From: Catellatospora bangladeshensis
Lineage (GTDB): Bacteria > Actinomycetota > Actinomycetes > Mycobacteriales > Micromonosporaceae
DNA: 64,000 nucleotides
Reading direction: 5' to 3'
Assembly: GCF_016862575.1 (NCBI RefSeq)
Contig: NZ_BONF01000054.1
Location: 1-64,000, forward strand
This document shows positions 1 through 7,917 of the stretch, piece by piece. Each line of letters opens with the position of its first letter. The first letter of the stretch is position 1. The notes beneath the pieces were generated by a model, which saw only the letters and a list, made by a program, of their open reading frames with translations, was not told the origin of the DNA and did not search any database. The translations under genes and the position numbers were made by a program.

Positions 1-1175
1 CGAACGGCCGGGGCACCGCCAACGGCACCGCGGTGATCATCTACGACTGCAACGGGCAGCCCAACCAGCAGTGGAACGTGAACGCCAACGGCACCATCAG
101 CGGCGTTCAGTCCGGCCGGTGCCTGGACGTGTGGAGCACCGCCAACGGTGCGCAGGTGCAGCTCTACGACTGCCACGGCCAGACCAACCAGCAGTGGCGC
201 ACCCAGTTCGGCAGCCCCGCGTCGCCGTCCCCGTCCGCGCCGCCCCCGTCGTCGCCGCCCCCGGGTGGCTGCACGCTGCCCTCGACGTACCGCTGGACCT
301 CGACCGGCGCGCTGACGAACCCGCAGAACGGGTGGGTCTCGCTCAAGGACTTCACCAACGTGGTCTACAACGGCAAGCACCTGGTCTACGGGTCGTACGT
401 CAACAGCGGAGGTTCGTACAGCTCGATGAACTTCGGCCTGTTCACGAACTGGTCCGACATGGCCTCGGCCAGCCAGAACGGGATGAGCCAGGGCACGGTG
501 GCGCCGACGCTGCTGTACTTCGCCCCCAAGAACATCTGGGTGCTGGCGTACCAGTGGGGCCCGACGTCGTTCAGCTACAAGACGTCGAACGACCCGACCA
601 ACGCCAACGGCTGGTCCGCGGCGCAGACGCTGTCCACCGCCAGCCTCCCCGACGCCCCGTACGGCGTGATCGACCAGACCCTCATCGGCGACGACCAGAA
701 CATGTACCTGTTCTTCGCCGGTGACAACGGCAAGATCTACCGGTCGAGCATGCCGATCGGGAACTTCCCGGGCAGCTTCGGCTCGTCCTACACGACGATC
801 ATGACCGACTCGACCAACAACCTGTTCGAGGGCGTCGAGGTCTACAAGGTGCAGGGCCAGAACCAGTACCTGATGATCGTCGAGGCCATCGGCAGTCAGG
901 GGCGCTACTTCCGCTCGTTCACCTCCAGCAGCCTGAGCGGTTCGTGGACCCCGCAGGCCGCCAGTGAGAGCAACCCCTTCGCCGGCAAGGCCAACAGCGG
1001 CGCCACCTGGACCAACGACATCAGCCACGGTGACCTGGTCCGCAACAACCCCGACCAGACCAAGACCATCGACCCGTGCAACCTGCAGTTCCTCTACCAG
1101 GGCAAGAACCCCAACGCGGGGGGTGACTACAACCTGCTGCCGTGGCGGCCGGGTGTACTGACGCTGCAGCGCTAG
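1..1175 (+). CDS. Secreted GH62 alpha-L-arabinofuranosidase with N-terminal ricin-type CBM13 (5' partial)
   Basis: The frame is open from base 3, so the gene begins left of the window; about 390 residues are visible. The first ~70 residues are the end of a ricin-type beta-trefoil (CBM13) with repeated QQW motifs (NQQWNVN, NQQWRTQ). A Pro/Ser-rich linker follows ([13 protein letters not shown]), then a ~300-residue catalytic domain that begins [10 protein letters not shown] and carries family-like stretches such as [20 protein letters not shown] and the C-terminal [12 protein letters not shown]62 enzymes remove arabinose side chains from arabinoxylan outside the cell. The order CBM13-linker-GH62 is common in actinomycetes. 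The signal peptide must lie upstream. The internal GTG at 33 is not a plausible start because the beta-trefoil would be cut. Confidence 0.88.
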   Translation, partial: NGRGTANGTAVIIYDCNGQPNQQWNVNANGTISGVQSGRCLDVWSTANGAQVQLYDCHGQTNQQWRTQFGSPASPSPSAPPPSSPPPGGCTLPSTYRWTSTGALTNPQNGWVSLKDFTNVVYNGKHLVYGSYVNSGGSYSSMNFGLFTNWSDMASASQNGMSQGTVAPTLLYFAPKNIWVLAYQWGPTSFSYKTSNDPTNANGWSAAQTLSTASLPDAPYGVIDQTLIGDDQNMYLFFAGDNGKIYRSSMPIGNFPGSFGSSYTTIMTDSTNNLFEGVEVYKVQGQNQYLMIVEAIGSQGRYFRSFTSSSLSGSWTPQAASESNPFAGKANSGATWTNDISHGDLVRNNPDQTKTIDPCNLQFLYQGKNPNAGGDYNLLPWRPGVLTLQR

Positions 1176-1186
1176 GCAGCATCACG

Positions 1187-1290
1187 AAGGCCCAGCGTAT
1201 GAGTGCTCGATGAACGGCGAGGTCTCCGGTGAAGGGTTCAACGACCAGAAGAACCTGAACACCGGAGACCTCGCCCGCGACAAATACCCG
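1187..1290. repeat. Solo relic of an IS5-element end containing a 16-bp inverted repeat
   Basis: Between the convergent GH62 and hydrolase genes lies a perfect 16-bp inverted repeat (GGCGAGGTCTCCGGTG at 1216-1231 and its complement at 1260-1275) with a 28-base spacer. Read on the minus strand, about 60 bases here match, with scattered substitutions, the leader upstream of the IS5-type transposase at 33248-33310, including CCGGAGACCTCGC and TGAACCCTT. There is no transposase here. The hairpin could also act as a bidirectional terminator for the two flanking genes. Confidence 0.6.
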
Positions 1291-1298
1291 CAGACGGA

Positions 1299-2672
1299 TC
1301 AGGGGAGCAGCAAACCCCAGTAGAGAGACCAGGGCAGGAAGAGGACGCCGCCGGTGATCAGCAGACCGAGGCGCAGCCGGTCGCCGGTCGCGGTACGCCA
1401 GACGTACGCCGTCATCGCCGTCGCGATCACGGTGATCAGGGCGACGACCTGCAGCGCCAGCCAGAACACCGGCCGCCCGGCGAGCATCGGGCCGGGGGAG
1501 ATGCCGCGCCAGTCCGCGCTGTCGACGACCGTGACGAAGTAGCCGGTGAAGCCGAGGACGGCCAGCACGCCCACGCCGGCCAGGACCCGGGCGGGACGGG
1601 TCACCTCGACCGTACGACGCCGGAACCGGCGGGCCGCCGCGATGACCGGGTAGGCCAGGAAAGTCACGAGCAGCACGGCGAGCACGGTCAACTGCGCCGG
1701 CCACGACTCCCACCACGCCGACGGGGCGAGGCTGCTGCTGAGCGCCGCCTGGCCCGGAGCCGGGTCGGCGTGCGCGGGCGGGACGTTCCCGGCGGCCACC
1801 GCGCGGACCCACTCGCCGACGATCTCCGCGTACCCCGGGAACAGGGTGTCGGTGTACATCCCGTCCTCATCGAGCACCCGCAGCGTGTGCCCGGCCCCGG
1901 GAAGGAACCGCACGGTCAGCGGCGCGGTCACGGTACGGCGCAGTTCGGCGGCGCTCTCGGCGGGCGGGACCTGGGTGTCGGCGGTGCCATAGACGGCCAG
2001 GACCGGCTTCGTGAGCGCCGACAGGGCCGGGGCCGGGTCGTGATCGGCCTGCGCGAACATGCCCGCGTCGTTCGCGAGCCGGTAGAGCCGGTCCGACAGC
2101 GTGTCGGCGAGGGCGCCGGTGACCCCGGCCGCGGCCAGCTTGTTGCGCATGTTCCAGTTCTGGACGCGCAGCGGGGACTGCGCGGGTGCGGACGCCAGCA
2201 CCAGGAAGGCGATGCCGGGGGAGCGTCCGGCGGCGATCGGGTCGACCCAGCCGCCCTCGCTGATGCCCCACACCCCGACCGCGGCCGGATCCACGCCGGG
2301 CTGGGCCCGCAGCACCCCGGCCGCGGCCACCGCGTCGTCGGCCAGCAGGGAGTATTCGGGCTGGTCGAGCGGGCGCTTGTCGTAGACGAGGACCGCGATG
2401 CCCTGCCGGGCGAAGGCGAGCGCCTCCGGTGTGACACCGGCCCGCCGTCCGTTGCCGGAACCGTGCACGAGCACGAGACCGGGCAGCGGGCCGGCCGCCC
2501 CGCGAGGGGAGTAGACCGTACCGCCAAGGGTCTTGCCGCCGGAGGCGGGAATCGCGACCTCCACGGTCGTGAGGCCGGCGGTGGGATCGGCCGCCGCCGG
2601 ACCGGCGGTCAGCGTGAGCGCTGCGGCCAGGACCAGCGGCAGAGCCAGGACTCGAAGGCTTCGTCGGAACAT
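1299..2672 (-). CDS. Exported alpha/beta hydrolase (dienelactone-hydrolase-like) with C-terminal membrane segments
   Basis: The 457-residue product starts with a signal peptide (MFRRSLRVLALPLVLAAALT, cleavage near AAADP). An alpha/beta-hydrolase domain covers roughly residues 35-290: oxyanion region LVLVHGSGNG, nucleophile elbow GISEGG, acid loop YGTADTQVP and catalytic His in GAGHTL, giving a full Ser-Asp-His triad. The last ~150 residues hold about four hydrophobic segments, so the enzyme is probably tethered to the membrane with its active site outside. The substrate is unknown; an ester or peptide is most likely. It lies 82 bases downstream of the response regulator on the same strand and may be under its control. 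Confidence 0.8.
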   Translation of the reverse strand: MFRRSLRVLALPLVLAAALTLTAGPAAADPTAGLTTVEVAIPASGGKTLGGTVYSPRGAAGPLPGLVLVHGSGNGRRAGVTPEALAFARQGIAVLVYDKRPLDQPEYSLLADDAVAAAGVLRAQPGVDPAAVGVWGISEGGWVDPIAAGRSPGIAFLVLASAPAQSPLRVQNWNMRNKLAAAGVTGALADTLSDRLYRLANDAGMFAQADHDPAPALSALTKPVLAVYGTADTQVPPAESAAELRRTVTAPLTVRFLPGAGHTLRVLDEDGMYTDTLFPGYAEIVGEWVRAVAAGNVPPAHADPAPGQAALSSSLAPSAWWESWPAQLTVLAVLLVTFLAYPVIAAARRFRRRTVEVTRPARVLAGVGVLAVLGFTGYFVTVVDSADWRGISPGPMLAGRPVFWLALQVVALITVIATAMTAYVWRTATGDRLRLGLLITGGVLFLPWSLYWGLLLP

Positions 2673-2753
2673 GGAACGATCATCGAAGAACTCGTGTGCC
2701 CTGCCATCGCCGCCGAGAGCGGACTCCGATCGGTGCCTAGAGGGATTAAGGTC

Positions 2754-3425
2754 TCACTCTCCAGAGGGAGACGGCCGGCCGGCCACCACGAGACCCGACT
2801 CGTACGCCGCCACCACGGCCTGTGCCCGGTCGCGCAGCCCGAGCTTGGCCAGCACGCTGCTGACGTGCGTCTTCACGGTGTGCTCGCTGACGACCATGGT
2901 TGCCGCGATCTCGGTGTTGGCCAGACCGCGGCCGAGCAGCTGCAGGGTCTCGCGTTCACGCGGGGTGAGCCGGTCCAGCCCCGCCCACACCCCGGCCGGA
3001 GCGCCCCGCCCGCGGACCGCCGTCTCGATCAGCCGGGTGGTGATCGCCGGAGCGAGCAGCGACTCGCCGGCCGCGACCACCCGGACCGCCTGGATCAGCT
3101 CCGCCCGCCGGACGTCCTTGAGCAGGAAGCCGCTCGCCCCGGCCCGCAGGGCGTCGTAGACGTAGCCGTCCTGGCCGAAGGTGGTCAGCATGAGCACCCG
3201 GACCGGCTTGCCGTGGAGCCGCCGGGTCGCCTCGATGCCGTCCATGCCGGGCATCCGGATGTCGAGCACCAGCACGTCCGGCGCGTGCTCGTCGACCGCG
3301 GCGATCGCCTCGGCGCCGTCGGACGCCTCGGCCACGACCTCCATGTCCGGCTCCGCGTCGAGGATCATGGCGAACGCGCCGCGGACCAGCTCCTGGTCGT
3401 CGGCGACGACGATGCGGATGCTCAT
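2754..3425 (-). CDS. NarL/LuxR-family response regulator
   Basis: The 223-residue product has an N-terminal receiver domain with acidic pocket VVADD and phosphoacceptor Asp55 (VLVLDIRMPG), the conserved Lys in LLKD, and a C-terminal LuxR-type helix-turn-helix (LTPRERETLQLLGRGLANTEIA, then SEHTVKTHVSSVLAKLGLRDR). Its ATG overlaps the stop of the histidine kinase gene by one base (TGATG), so the two are translationally coupled and form one two-component system. Targets cannot be read from the window; the adjacent hydrolase and autoregulation are the obvious candidates. Confidence 0.93.
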   Translation of the reverse strand: MSIRIVVADDQELVRGAFAMILDAEPDMEVVAEASDGAEAIAAVDEHAPDVLVLDIRMPGMDGIEATRRLHGKPVRVLMLTTFGQDGYVYDALRAGASGFLLKDVRRAELIQAVRVVAAGESLLAPAITTRLIETAVRGRGAPAGVWAGLDRLTPRERETLQLLGRGLANTEIAATMVVSEHTVKTHVSSVLAKLGLRDRAQAVVAAYESGLVVAGRPSPSGE

Positions 3426-4558
3426 CAGGCCGGCACCGCCGGCAGCATGGCCCGGACCCGGAAGCCCCGGCCGTCCGGCACGGGACCCGCTGTGGCTGAT
3501 CCGCCGCAGCTCAGCGCGCGCTCGCGGATGCCGTTCAGCCCGCGGCCCAGGCCGTCACCGGCCGCCGTGCCGTCGCCGTCGTCGACGACCGTGACGGCGA
3601 GGTCGCCGCCGCTCCAATCGAGGGCCACGGTCACCGTACGGGCCCGCGCGTGCTTCATCACGTTGGTCAACGCCTCCTGCACGATCCGGTACGCCGCGAC
3701 CTCGCCGTCGGCGGTCAGCTTGCCGGGGTTGCCGGACACGGTGAGTGTCACCGGCACGGATCCGCTGCTCGACACGCGTTCGACCAGCTCCGGTAGGTCG
3801 GCCAGGGTCGGCTGCGGAGCGCGCGGGCTCTCCCCGCCGGCCTCCAGCACACCGAGGATGCGCCGGAGCTGGCCCATGGCGTCGCGGCCGGCGGTGGCGA
3901 TCGCGTCGAAGGCCGCTTCGGTGCGTTCCGGGCCCTTGCGCATCAGGACCGGGCCCGCCTCGGCCTGGGCGATCATGATGCTCACTCCGTGCGCGAGGAT
4001 GTCGTGCATGTCGCGGGCGATCCGGGACCGTTCCCGCTCGGCCTCGAGCTCCCGCTCGCGTTCCAGGTGCAGCGCGCGTTCCTGCAGGAGCCGCACGTGC
4101 TCCTGGCGAGAGGCCCAGGCGCGGCCCATCGCGTACGCCGTGGTCCACAGCAGCGCGCCGCGGGCGGCCGTCTCCAGCGAGCCGGTGAAGAGGAACGCGC
4201 CCCACACGATGATCACGATGGCGCTGATCCGCTGCCACCTCGGCGCCTGCGCGGCGAGGGTGAACATGGCGATCAGCGCGCCGTACCACAGCGGCTGCCT
4301 TGGACCGTCCGGGACCAGGGTGTACGCCACCGCGGCGAGTTCGCTGGCCATCAGCACCGCGAACGGGAACCGCCGCCGCAGGATCACCGGCAGGGACACG
4401 GCGACCGCCACGAGATAGCCGCCCACCGGCCACGACCGGCCCGCCGGCGGATCCCCCGAGACGAACGGCGCGAGCTGGGCGGCCAGCGCGGCCAGCGCGA
4501 GTCCGATATCGACGACCACCCGCGGCAGCCGGCGGAGCCGCTCCGCTACGCCCACCAT
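3425..4558 (-). CDS. Sensor histidine kinase, HisKA_3 type
   Basis: The 377-residue product has about four or five hydrophobic segments in residues 10-145 and no large extracellular domain, a charged coiled region (ERERELEAERERSRIARD), the HisKA_3 phosphoacceptor box with His185 in RDMHDILAHG, and an HATPase_c domain with N-box EALTNVMKHARA and G-box GRGLNGIRERA. It is the class that pairs with NarL-type regulators, and it is coupled to the regulator gene just downstream. With so little outside the membrane, it probably senses a membrane or envelope signal (inference). Confidence 0.93.
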   Translation of the reverse strand: MVGVAERLRRLPRVVVDIGLALAALAAQLAPFVSGDPPAGRSWPVGGYLVAVAVSLPVILRRRFPFAVLMASELAAVAYTLVPDGPRQPLWYGALIAMFTLAAQAPRWQRISAIVIIVWGAFLFTGSLETAARGALLWTTAYAMGRAWASRQEHVRLLQERALHLERERELEAERERSRIARDMHDILAHGVSIMIAQAEAGPVLMRKGPERTEAAFDAIATAGRDAMGQLRRILGVLEAGGESPRAPQPTLADLPELVERVSSSGSVPVTLTVSGNPGKLTADGEVAAYRIVQEALTNVMKHARARTVTVALDWSGGDLAVTVVDDGDGTAAGDGLGRGLNGIRERALSCGGSATAGPVPDGRGFRVRAMLPAVPA

Positions 4559-4915
4559 CGGCCCGGCACCCGGTCTCTGTCTTCCGGGATCCGCAGCCGA
4601 CGCTCCTCACGCGCCACGCCGACCATGAGCAGCTCGCCGTACGCGGCGTTGCCGTATGGGATCGACGCGATCCCAGCCTCGAACACGTTCACCTGATCCC
4701 GGCAGACTCGGTTGCTTCGATCATGGGGGAGATCCTGCCGTCGTGAACCGCCGCGTGGCAAGCCGCGGGCACCACACCCGGCTGGTGCACCGTTTTGTCA
4801 GCAAGCTCGTGAAGTGCAGTTTTGTTTCATTTGCTGCGCATAGAATGTTGTTGCGGCCGCACCCGGAGATCCATCGCCATCCGTTTCCACTGATGACAGA
4901 CAGACGGGATCCGCA
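4559..4915. other. Divergent intergenic region with promoter-like AT-rich stretch
   Basis: This 357-base gap separates the divergent kinase and lipoprotein genes. The half nearest the lipoprotein is unusually AT-rich for this genome (about 4790-4855) and contains TAGAAT at 4841-4846, a fair -10 element. TTTTGT at 4820-4825 is a weak -35 candidate with a short 15-base spacer. Short frames here (for example minus-strand 4546-4761) lack family-like sequence, and I do not call a gene. Confidence 0.35.
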
Positions 4916-5632
4916 ATGACTACAATGCCGCACTCGCGACTTCTGAGCGCTCGCGGCCTGGGCCATCCTCACCATGCGGGCACCATCCCGAGCCGTCGAA
5001 GAACGCCACTCACGGCGCTGCGCCTGCGCCGTACCGCCTTGCTGGGCGTGGTCGCCGTCCTGACCGCGCTGCCGGCCGCGTGCAGGTCCCCGTCGGACAC
5101 CCCTGCGGCGTCCAGCGCGGAGGCCCTTGCCGCCTCACCGCCCCGGGCCGCGCCGTCCGTGCCGGCCGCCACCTGCGCCGAGGTCAAGGACGCGATGGTG
5201 GCCGGCCCGATGGACCCGTATCTGGCGTTCGGCGACGACGGTGCGCCGCTGACCGACGGCATGTTCTCCGGCCAGGACGGTCTGACGCTCGCCGTGCAGG
5301 AGCCCTGCGCCACGGGCGACCTCGACGGGCTCGGCAAGACCACCGCTGCCACCATCATGAGCAGCGTCGTGAACACCACCGGCCGCTACTGGGCGGTCAT
5401 GCTCTGCGGCAAGCCTGCCGAGCGGGCCCGGTGCGTCGTGCAGTTCGAGCTCGATGATCGCGAGCCGGTCGAGAAGGTCGGCTTCGCGGACGGGAAGCTG
5501 ACCCTGGTCTACCTGACCCGCCCCAGTGATGCCGGTTCCGCCACGCTCAGCATCCGGCGCACCGCCGTGTACGCCCTGGACGGCGGCACGCTCAACGAGA
5601 TCTCCCGCACCGACGAGCCCTACAAGCCGTGA
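4916..5632 (+). CDS. Putative lipoprotein of unknown function
   Basis: The 238-residue product has an Arg-rich N-terminal extension, a hydrophobic segment (TALLGVVAVLTALPAAC) ending in a lipobox-like LPAAC, and an Ala/Ser/Pro-rich linker. The ~150-residue globular part has four cysteines after the lipobox (TCAEV, PCATG, LCGKP, RCVV), likely forming disulfides outside the cell. I recognise no family. The long N-terminus before the hydrophobic stretch makes the start uncertain; an internal start nearer the RRTALLG segment is possible. A subtilase gene follows 131 bases later on the same strand. Confidence 0.6.
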   Translation: MTTMPHSRLLSARGLGHPHHAGTIPSRRRTPLTALRLRRTALLGVVAVLTALPAACRSPSDTPAASSAEALAASPPRAAPSVPAATCAEVKDAMVAGPMDPYLAFGDDGAPLTDGMFSGQDGLTLAVQEPCATGDLDGLGKTTAATIMSSVVNTTGRYWAVMLCGKPAERARCVVQFELDDREPVEKVGFADGKLTLVYLTRPSDAGSATLSIRRTAVYALDGGTLNEISRTDEPYKP

Positions 5633-5763
5633 CCTGAACATCTCCAGCGACATCTGTGTCAGTGGGGCGAGCGGTCCCGGTTGTCTGCTGCCAGGCGGCC
5701 GCCGCATGAGGCACACCGGCTGCGATTCACCTGTCGGGCCACAAGGTAGAGAGGAACATCATC

Positions 5764-7104
5764 ATGGCAGATTGGAAGCTTGGCGCATGGGCCGGAAACT
5801 CCGTATCCGGCAACGGCGGCAATGGTGCCGCCCATCCATCGACCACAGGGCGATACGTGGTGGTCTTCAACGACGAGGTGCGCGGCGACCACGCGGCGAC
5901 CGCCGAGGCTCTGCGGGCGGTGACGGGGGTGACGAGCATCGCCAGCACCCGGGACTTCGCTGCCGGCGCGCTGGATTTCGACCAGGCGACCGCCGCGGAC
6001 GCCATCGTGTTCGCCGAGCTCGGCATCGCGGTGGTGGCAGCCCACCCGGACCAGGCTGTGCGGTTGAGCGCCGCCGGGGCGGCCGACGATCGGATCCTGG
6101 CGGTGGAGCCTGAACACATCCTTCACGCGATCACGGAGGCGCCGCCGGTGCCGTCTTCGTACCTGCTCGGGTATCGGGATGCGGTCACCGACCTCTGCGA
6201 CCGGGTGATCGCCACCGCGGCGGAGACGACCGGGCAGGCGAACGGGCATGGGTTCGCCGACACACCACTCCTGACCTGGGGGCTTCAGGCGACGAAGACC
6301 AACACGTCCAGTCGCACCGGCCAGGGCGTCTCCGTGGCCGTACTGGATACGGGATTCGGACTCGGCCACCCCGACTTCGCCGGACGCCAGATCATCGCCC
6401 AGTCGTTCATCCCCGGCGAGTCGCCGCAGGACATGCACGGGCACGGCACGCACTGCACCGGTACCGCATGCGGTCCGCCGTCCCCGTCCGACAGCCGCCG
6501 CTACGGCGTCGCCGGTGGTGCCCAGATCATGGTGGGCAAGGTGCTGAGCAACTCCGGCAGCGGCACCGACACCAACATCCTCGCCGGCATCAACTGGGCG
6601 ATGGTCAACGGCTGTAAGGTGATCTCGATGTCGCTGGGCGCGGACGTCCCGACCGTGTCGTTCGCATACGAGCAGGTCGGCCGGCGTGCTCTGGAGGCAG
6701 GCTCGCTCATCGTCGCGGCTGCGGGCAACAACGCCCGCCGCAGGTTCGGCGACCCGGGCTTCGTCGGCATTCCGGCCAACAGCCCGTCGATCATGGCTGT
6801 CGCCGCGATCGACGAGATGCTGGACATCGCCCACTTCTCCGCTCGCAGCAACCCGGTTCCGGGAGGCCAGGTCGACATCGCCGGACCGGGCGTGAACGTC
6901 TACTCCTCGTGGCCCACGCCGCCGCACAATGCCATCTCCGGTACGAGCATGGCGACACCGCATGTGGCCGGTATCGCGGCGTTGTGGGCGGAGGCCACCG
7001 GTGAATCCGGCCGCTCGCTCTGGAATGTTCTCACCCAGGCCGCCCGTGAACTGCCGCTGCCGGTGCAGGACGTCGGCGCCGGTCTCGTCCAGGCCCCGCA
7101 GTGA
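5764..7104 (+). CDS. Subtilisin-family (S8) serine peptidase
   Basis: The 446-residue product carries the complete subtilase triad: Asp195 in AVLDTGFG, His227 in GHGTHCTG and Ser395 in GTSMATPHVAG, plus the oxyanion region AAAGNN. Residues ~30-125 look like an inhibitor/chaperone-type prodomain (YVVVFNDEV through VEPEHIL). No signal peptide is visible (N-terminus MADWKLGAWAGN), so export would need a non-classical route or the enzyme acts inside the cell. A purine-rich site AGAGAGGAAC precedes the ATG at a suitable distance. A small gene encoding a propeptide-like protein follows 38 bases downstream and is probably co-transcribed. Confidence 0.93.
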   Translation: MADWKLGAWAGNSVSGNGGNGAAHPSTTGRYVVVFNDEVRGDHAATAEALRAVTGVTSIASTRDFAAGALDFDQATAADAIVFAELGIAVVAAHPDQAVRLSAAGAADDRILAVEPEHILHAITEAPPVPSSYLLGYRDAVTDLCDRVIATAAETTGQANGHGFADTPLLTWGLQATKTNTSSRTGQGVSVAVLDTGFGLGHPDFAGRQIIAQSFIPGESPQDMHGHGTHCTGTACGPPSPSDSRRYGVAGGAQIMVGKVLSNSGSGTDTNILAGINWAMVNGCKVISMSLGADVPTVSFAYEQVGRRALEAGSLIVAAAGNNARRRFGDPGFVGIPANSPSIMAVAAIDEMLDIAHFSARSNPVPGGQVDIAGPGVNVYSSWPTPPHNAISGTSMATPHVAGIAALWAEATGESGRSLWNVLTQAARELPLPVQDVGAGLVQAPQ

Positions 7105-7142
7105 CCGGGTCACAGCCGCGGCATCGGGGGTGGGGTCAGCTC

Positions 7143-7379
7143 ATGAGTGACCGAGTCACAGTGACCGTAAGCGATGATCACGTCGCCGAGATCGACGACC
7201 TCGCAGAACGGTTGCGCACCGTCGGCATGCGTGTCGAGCAGGTCCTCGGCGCTGCCGGGGTGATCACCGGAGTGGTGGACCAGACCGGGCGCGCGTCGAT
7301 CGCAACGGTGCCGGGCGTCGCCGCGGTCGAGGATGAGACCTCGTTTCAGCTGCCACCGCCCGAGTCGGATATCCAATGA
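7143..7379 (+). CDS. Small propeptide-like protein paired with the subtilase
   Basis: The 78-residue product (starts MSDRVTVTVSDDHVAEIDDL) has a predicted beta-alpha-beta pattern. It includes the run VEQVLGAAGVITGVV and a second strand unit ending VPGVAAVEDET, which recalls the I9/subtilase prodomain fold in which the peptide aligns with the protease substrate cleft. Such small proteins are often mis-named as aldolases in actinomycete genomes. The ATG at 7143 is chosen over an upstream start at 7101 because the earlier codons would sit against the protease stop and look non-coding. Role as a separate chaperone or inhibitor of the upstream protease is inference. Confidence 0.6.
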   Translation: MSDRVTVTVSDDHVAEIDDLAERLRTVGMRVEQVLGAAGVITGVVDQTGRASIATVPGVAAVEDETSFQLPPPESDIQ

Positions 7380-7420
7380 GCTCAGCCATGACACGGTAGC
7401 TCGGGCTCAGCTTCGGCAAG

Positions 7421-7465
7421 AGGCCCTGTGGCGGACACCTTATCCGGGTGTACGCCACAGGGCCT
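7421..7465. terminator. Bidirectional hairpin terminator
   Basis: A perfect 13-bp stem (AGGCCCTGTGGCG at 7421-7433, complement at 7453-7465) encloses a second short stem (ACACC/GGTGT). It lies between the convergent small propeptide-like gene and the 131-residue gene. There is no strong T-run, as is usual for actinomycete terminators. Confidence 0.75.
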
Positions 7466-7491
7466 GTCAGCAGACGTCGATTGTCGGCAGG

Positions 7492-7887
7492 CTAGAGGTT
7501 GTTGATTCGGGCAAGCAGTTCTGCCTCGGTCAGGTTCTCCAGGACCGCGTCCTGCTTGCGCCCGAGGACTGCAATCAGCTTCTCCTTCTCCAGCTTCTTT
7601 GCCGCCGCTGCCTTCGCCGCCTGGTCCTCCGCGAGGCGGAAGGCGATGACGTGCTTGACGACCTCCAGCTTGGCCTCCAAGGTCGCCTTGGCCGGATTGG
7701 CCTCGGTGGCCACGAACGACTCGGTGTCGACGGCCTTGAGCTCGGCGTTGACGGCCTTGGCCACGTCATCGAGGCTGAACCCGGACTTGGCGGTCAGCGG
7801 AAGCTCCCACAGCTGTTCCGTGGTCAGCAGGCCCTTGGCCGACGGGTAGCGGAACTTCTCCCGCGTGGCCTTCTCGAAAATGGTCAT
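7492..7887 (-). CDS. Conserved protein of unknown function, partner of the 667-residue protein
   Basis: The 131-residue product starts MTIFEKATREKFRYPSAKG and has GAGG seven bases ahead of its ATG. It is mostly helical and highly charged, with a central Ala/Lys-rich helix (AEDQAAKAAAAKKLEKEKL) and a closing ENLTEAELLARINNL. Similar small proteins recur in phage and actinomycete gene clusters as hypotheticals; I cannot give a function. It begins 30 bases after the stop of the larger upstream gene, so the two form an operon. Confidence 0.65.
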   Translation of the reverse strand: MTIFEKATREKFRYPSAKGLLTTEQLWELPLTAKSGFSLDDVAKAVNAELKAVDTESFVATEANPAKATLEAKLEVVKHVIAFRLAEDQAAKAAAAKKLEKEKLIAVLGRKQDAVLENLTEAELLARINNL

Positions 7888-7917
7888 GGTGGCCTCTCGG
7901 ATGTCCGGGGTAGGGGA

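Noticed and set aside
1770-4418. An 882-codon plus-strand frame
   Set aside because: It is antisense to the hydrolase, regulator and kinase genes, which all have clear domains; high GC creates long empty frames.
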